Part shown: piece by piece, positions 60,562 through 64,000 of the stretch | How the letters are laid out: each line of letters starts with the position of its first letter | Position numbering within the stretch: the stretch's first letter is position 1 | The notes under the pieces: generated by a model | Told to the model about the DNA's origin: nothing | Seen by the model: the letters and a program-made list of their open reading frames with translations, nothing else | Database searches by the model: none | Origin: Actinomycetes bacterium | Lineage (GTDB): Bacteria > Actinomycetota > Acidimicrobiia > Acidimicrobiales > JAAEMS01 | Direction of reading: 5' to 3' | DNA: 64,000 nucleotides | Assembly (NCBI GenBank): GCA_024225275.1 | Contig: JAAEMS010000279.1 | Location: forward strand, 35,355-99,354 | Program-made: the position numbers and the translations under genes

Positions 60562-62788
60562 TCGCGGCCCATACCCGCTCGGGCGTGCAGGGCAGATCGA
60601 TGTGTTCCACCCCCAGGTGCGCCACCGCATCGACGATCGCGTTGTGAACCGCCGGAGTCGCACCCACGGTGCCCGACTCCCCCACCCCCTTGAAGCCCAG
60701 GCTGTTGAAACTGCTGGCGGTAGCCGAGCTCACGGTCTCGAAGCTGGGCAGTTGGTCGGTGGTGGGCAAGCCATAGTCGACGAAGGTGGTGGTGAGCGGG
60801 TTGCCGCTCTCGTCGTAGACCATGACTTCACCCAACACCTGACCAATGGCTGAGGCCATACCTCCGTGTATCTGGCCCTGGACGATCATCGGGTTGACCA
60901 CGGTGCCGGCATCGTCGACGCTGATGAGCCGCCCCAACTCGACAGCACCGGTCTCGGTGTCGACCTCTACGACCGCCACATGGGTACCGGACGGGAAGGT
61001 GTTGCGCCCCTCGGTATCGTAGAAGTCCCCACAGGTCACCTCGTTGTCGGGTGACTGGGCGGCTACCTCGCCCCAAGTGATGATCCGGGCCGGTGTGCCC
61101 ACTACGTGGAAGCCGGCACCCCCATCGGCTGGGACGATGTCGGCCTCGGCCGCTTCGAGCAGGTCGGCGGCGATGGACCGGGCCTGATCGACAACCTCGG
61201 TGGCCGCCCGGTGCACGGCCATACCCGCGGTCTGGAGAGATCGGGATCCGATCGCTCCAACCCCGGTAGCGATGGCATCGGTGTCCCCCTGGACCACCCG
61301 GATCGACTCGACGGGAATACCCAGCACGTCGGACGCGATCTGGGCCCAGGTCGTGGCATGGCCGTGACCTTGAGACGTGGTGCCGGTGACCACGATGGCT
61401 GTACCGTCGGGCTCGACGGTGACCTTGGCCTCCTCACCGCCCCCGCCGGTGGTCATGTGGTTGTAGCAGCCGATACCGATACCGAGGGCCCGGGTGTCTC
61501 CGGCGGACCGGCGGGTGGCCTGGTCCCGGCGCAACCCGTCGTAGCCGGCCAGGTCGAGGGCCCGCTCGAGGTCGGCCGGATAGTCTGCCTCGTCGTAGCG
61601 GGCCCCGGTCGGCGTTTCGTAGGGCATCTGCTCGGGACGGATGAGGTTGCGGCGGCGCACCTCGGCCGGGTCGAGCCCGACCCGGCGTGCATAGAGGTCA
61701 ACGGTCCGCTCGAGCCCACCGATGTAAGGCGACCGTCCAGCCCCCCGGTAGGCCGACGTGGGTGGCCGGTTGGTGGTGACCCCCACCGCGTTGAACTCCA
61801 CGTGACCGATGTCGTAGCAGCCGTTCGCCACCGCCTTGGTGTATCCCCCGGCCAGCAGCACCCCGACGAGCGGGTAGGCACCACCGTCCTTGACCAGGTT
61901 CGATCGGAGTGCCGTGATCCGACCGTCGGCCGTGCCGGCAATGGTGAAGTCGATGCGCTCGCCGCGCCCCTGAGTACCGGTGGCGAAGTACTCGGACCGG
62001 GTGTCGGCCCAGCGCACCGGACGACCCAGGCGCCGGGCCAGCATCGGGACCAGGTACTCCTCAGCGGTGCGGCTGGTCTTGCCGCCGAAGCCACCACCAA
62101 CCGCGGGAGCGACCACCCTGATCGACTCAGGCGGCAGGTCGAAGAGCTTGGCCAGATTGATCCGATAGGCATGGGGCGTCTGGGTCGCCGCCCACAGCAG
62201 GAGACGGTCGTCCTCCCAGGTAGCGGCCAATACCCGACCCTCGAGGGGAGCCGGCAGCTGGCGAGGACTCCAGGTGCTCAGCTCGACGACCACATCTGCT
62301 TCGAATTGCTCCACCTCGTGGGGGGTGTCGACTCGCGTTGCTTCGATCGTGGTCGAGGCGATGGCGTCGTCAAGGTCGACAACCGGGTGCCCCTCCCCGT
62401 ACTCGACCACGACCTGCTCGGCGGCATCGACGGCCTGGGCTGTCGTCTCGGCCGCCACCGCAGCCACCACCTGGCCGACGAAACCGACACAGTCAGCGGG
62501 CAGGAGAGGCTGGGCGTGCTCGGCCCCCAACGGCAGCGCGAAGGGGACGTCGTCGGACACATCGTCGCGGGTGAGCACGTCGAGGACACCCGGCATGGAG
62601 CGGGCCTCGGCGGTGTCGACCGATTCGATGGAGCCCGCGGCGACCGGCGAGCGCACGAAGGCGACACCGACGGCCCCCTCGAGCCGTGGGTCGCGCAGGT
62701 CGCCGGTGAATGAGGCTGCCCCGCGCAGAAGGGCCTCGTCCTCCCTTCGACGGAGAGGCTGACCAGTGGCAGGTGTTGTAGGGCTCAC
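60542..62788 (-). CDS. Molybdenum hydroxylase large subunit, form II CoxL-like
   Basis: A 748-residue xanthine dehydrogenase-family large subunit. RREDEALLRGAASFTGDL is the usual N-terminal motif; molybdopterin-binding segments include PAVGGGFGGKTSR and TGTTSQGHGHATTWAQIA. The loop reads SAYRGAGR, the form II motif, not the AYxCSFR of true CO dehydrogenase. The catalytic glutamate is in GVGESGTVGATPAVHNAI. GTG at 62788 is preferred; a TTG 13 codons upstream is possible. Medium (FAD) and small (2Fe-2S) subunits are not adjacent, so partners must come from elsewhere. Substrate is unknown; aldehydes or N-heterocycles are typical. Confidence 0.85.
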   Translation of the reverse strand: MSPTTPATGQPLRRREDEALLRGAASFTGDLRDPRLEGAVGVAFVRSPVAAGSIESVDTAEARSMPGVLDVLTRDDVSDDVPFALPLGAEHAQPLLPADCVGFVGQVVAAVAAETTAQAVDAAEQVVVEYGEGHPVVDLDDAIASTTIEATRVDTPHEVEQFEADVVVELSTWSPRQLPAPLEGRVLAATWEDDRLLLWAATQTPHAYRINLAKLFDLPPESIRVVAPAVGGGFGGKTSRTAEEYLVPMLARRLGRPVRWADTRSEYFATGTQGRGERIDFTIAGTADGRITALRSNLVKDGGAYPLVGVLLAGGYTKAVANGCYDIGHVEFNAVGVTTNRPPTSAYRGAGRSPYIGGLERTVDLYARRVGLDPAEVRRRNLIRPEQMPYETPTGARYDEADYPADLERALDLAGYDGLRRDQATRRSAGDTRALGIGIGCYNHMTTGGGGEEAKVTVEPDGTAIVVTGTTSQGHGHATTWAQIASDVLGIPVESIRVVQGDTDAIATGVGAIGSRSLQTAGMAVHRAATEVVDQARSIAADLLEAAEADIVPADGGAGFHVVGTPARIITWGEVAAQSPDNEVTCGDFYDTEGRNTFPSGTHVAVVEVDTETGAVELGRLISVDDAGTVVNPMIVQGQIHGGMASAIGQVLGEVMVYDESGNPLTTTFVDYGLPTTDQLPSFETVSSATASSFNSLGFKGVGESGTVGATPAVHNAIVDAVAHLGVEHIDLPCTPERVWAAISAARG

Positions 62789-62857
62789 CAGCTCATTGTC
62801 GCAGCCCAGCGGCTGCGAGTCTGGCAAACCTGAATACGAGTTGGCCCGAGTCGACCT

Positions 62858-63733
62858 TCAGGGGCCAGAAATGAGGCCGATGGCGGGAAGCCCGATAGCC
62901 ACCCGCAAGGACGCCATCCGGGCCCGGACCCGGGTTTCGATCAGTTCTCTCCTCTGATCGGCCGGAGCCAGAACGGCGTCACCCCAGAGAGCCCGACCCA
63001 CCATGAAGCCGGCGCATCCAGCCTCGGCGGCGGCCTCCACCTGTTCGAGGAACGACCCGAACGATCCGCCTCCGGACAACAGGGCCCACGGCATCGCACA
63101 GCGCGACGAGACCTCATGACAGGCAGCCAACCGATCGGCCCGGTCGGCAACGAGGCCGGGGTCCACCGGGAACGGGAGCTTCAGCAGGTCGGGGTCAAGA
63201 GCCGCGAAGTGCTCTGCGGTGGAAAGAACGACTCGGGACCGGTCGGCCGGGTCGCCGAGGTCGTAGAAGAGGGGCTCGAGGACGATCGGGATGCCGGCCC
63301 ACTGACAATCGGCCACCACCGCGGCGGCGACGGCCCTCTGTTCCCTCGCCAAGGGGCGGTCCGGGTGGTACGGCAGCAAGAGTTTGGCCACCGCCGCCCC
63401 CGAGGCCACCGCCCCTTCTACCGACCACCCCTCGAGAAGGCTCGTGGCCTGCGCCCCGGGGTCGGCCAGGTAGCCCTGAGCCTCGAGGGCGGCGAAGAAA
63501 CCAACCGTCGGAGGCAGCAGGTCGCTCACCTGGGGGATCGAATACTCGGGTTCGAGCATGACCCCCGTAGCCAGGCCCCCGACGCCCTCGACCAGGATCC
63601 GCTTGATCTCGGTCAGCTCGGCCCCCGAGACCCGCTGGGGGTCATCGGGATCCAGAAACCGACGGAGGGAGTCGCGGTGGTCGAGGGCCAGAACAGCAAA
63701 ACGACCGTCCTGGGACACCGACGCCAGACTCAC
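62858..63733 (-). CDS. Class I aldolase-like protein of the inositol locus (LacD/DUF2090-like)
   Basis: A 291-residue TIM-barrel protein. FAVLALDHRDSLRRFL resembles tagatose-bisphosphate and sulfofructose-phosphate aldolases; a Schiff-base lysine is likely in AVAKLLLPYHP. GTG at 63731-63733 overlaps the iolB stop by 4 nt (GTGA), so it is translated with iolB. That coupling suggests a role in myo-inositol breakdown, for example cleavage of 2-deoxy-5-keto-gluconate 6-phosphate, but this is inference from context and could be wrong. Confidence 0.72.
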   Translation of the reverse strand: MSLASVSQDGRFAVLALDHRDSLRRFLDPDDPQRVSGAELTEIKRILVEGVGGLATGVMLEPEYSIPQVSDLLPPTVGFFAALEAQGYLADPGAQATSLLEGWSVEGAVASGAAVAKLLLPYHPDRPLAREQRAVAAAVVADCQWAGIPIVLEPLFYDLGDPADRSRVVLSTAEHFAALDPDLLKLPFPVDPGLVADRADRLAACHEVSSRCAMPWALLSGGGSFGSFLEQVEAAAEAGCAGFMVGRALWGDAVLAPADQRRELIETRVRARMASLRVAIGLPAIGLISGP

Positions 63734-64000
63734 GGGCCTACCACTGGCAGATCCCACCCACCTTGGTCCCAGTTGTCCTGGATCCAGGTGAAGTCGGGAT
63801 GGAAGCAGGGCGGGGTCGTGCGCTCGGTGTCATAGAGATCGCCGGCCAGGTAGTTCAGGAAGAACATGTGGCTGCTGGGGGCGGCGACCGACGAGTGGTA
63901 GCCCTTGCGGACGGTCACACAGTCCTTGTCCTGGGCGACGAAGGTCTCGTCGAAGGGCTCATCGACCCGCCAGTTGCGGTGTATGGCAAAGCCCTCGGCC
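63730..64000 (-). CDS. iolB: 5-deoxy-glucuronate isomerase IolB, C-terminal part (runs off the window)
   Basis: The last 89 codons of a cupin-fold IolB, which converts 5-deoxy-glucuronate to 5-keto-2-deoxygluconate in myo-inositol catabolism. The block VTVRKGYHSSVAAPSSHMFF followed by LNYLAG is the family's C-terminal metal-site strand (RGYHP.VAAPGYDLYYLN in other species). The stop TGA overlaps the downstream aldolase start. The N-terminal part lies beyond base 64000. Confidence 0.85.
   Translation of the reverse strand, partial: AEGFAIHRNWRVDEPFDETFVAQDKDCVTVRKGYHSSVAAPSSHMFFLNYLAGDLYDTERTTPPCFHPDFTWIQDNWDQGGWDLPVVGP

Noticed and set aside
61106..62713. Plus-strand open frame of about 535 codons
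   Set aside because: It is antisense to the molybdenum hydroxylase, which has intact motifs along its whole length.
60542..62788. Aerobic CO dehydrogenase large subunit
   Set aside because: The active-site loop is AYRGAGR, not AYxCSFR, and no coxM or coxS is adjacent, so CO oxidation is not claimed.
62864..62890. A fourth copy of the 36-bp palindrome (ATGAGGCCGATGGCGG)
   Set aside because: Only the first few bases resemble the left arm; there is no right arm and it lies in the coding end of the aldolase gene.

Overview
The window is high-GC DNA, densely coding on both strands. It carries actinobacterial hallmarks: a WhiB-family Fe-S protein beside a PdtaS-type kinase, a TB7.3-like biotinyl protein, DUF3107, DUF5317, a class E-like sortase and F420-type (LLM) oxidoreductases. 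A System I cytochrome c maturation operon and secreted proteins with GYWLV-type repeats point to an acidimicrobial lineage (class Acidimicrobiia) rather than Mycobacterium or Streptomyces. That placement is inference. At least fourteen genes have a TANNNT box 6-7 nt before the start codon and no Shine-Dalgarno sequence, so leaderless transcription seems common.

Layout. 0-7.7 kb: glycerophosphodiesterase fragment, whiB1-like gene, pdtaS-like kinase, zinc ribbon and DUF3107 proteins, then an Fe-S/sulfur block (Mrp/ApbC ATPase divergent from a SufR-like regulator plus cysteine desulfurase, then a D-cysteine desulfhydrase) and SixA. 7.7-14.2 kb: complete ccmABCDEFGHI operon on the minus strand, with seven successive 4-nt overlaps. 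14.3-19.3 kb: sortase, two paralogous septum-formation-domain proteins separated by four 41-bp repeats that encode coupled 14-codon micro-ORFs, TB7.3-like biotinyl protein, epoxide hydrolase, and two membrane proteins. 19.4-28.4 kb: TetR, trypsin-like protease with propeller-like repeats, SDR, MenB, hydratase, MFS exporter, FMN hydroxyacid dehydrogenase and PaaK-like ligase. 28.4-34.4 kb: tandem pair of subtilisin-like lipoproteins. 34.4-44.5 kb: three amidases and two LLM oxidoreductases, mixed with broken genes (nitroreductase, cyclase, sulfatase, ADP-ribosylglycohydrolase). 44.5-47 kb: TetR, VOC dioxygenase-like and HsaA-like flavin hydroxylase genes. 47.2-52.7 kb: a 1,815-residue protein joining a cytoplasmic HD-GYP phosphodiesterase to a very large predicted extracellular region. 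52.7-60.6 kb: acyl-CoA and aromatic or steroid-type catabolic genes under a divergent TetR, including a frameshifted amidohydrolase and a decayed acyl-CoA synthetase. 60.5-64 kb: a form II CoxL-like molybdenum hydroxylase without partner subunits, an aldolase, and the end of iolB.

The ccm operon and MenB point to a menaquinone and cytochrome c respiratory chain. Mrp, SufR, desulfurase and D-cysteine desulfhydrase handle sulfur and Fe-S clusters. The right half is oxidative catabolism controlled by TetR repressors with visible palindromic operators. The most unusual items are the HD-GYP/adhesin-like fusion, the micro-ORF cascade, a 36-bp interspersed palindrome family and a concentration of broken genes between 37 and 55 kb.
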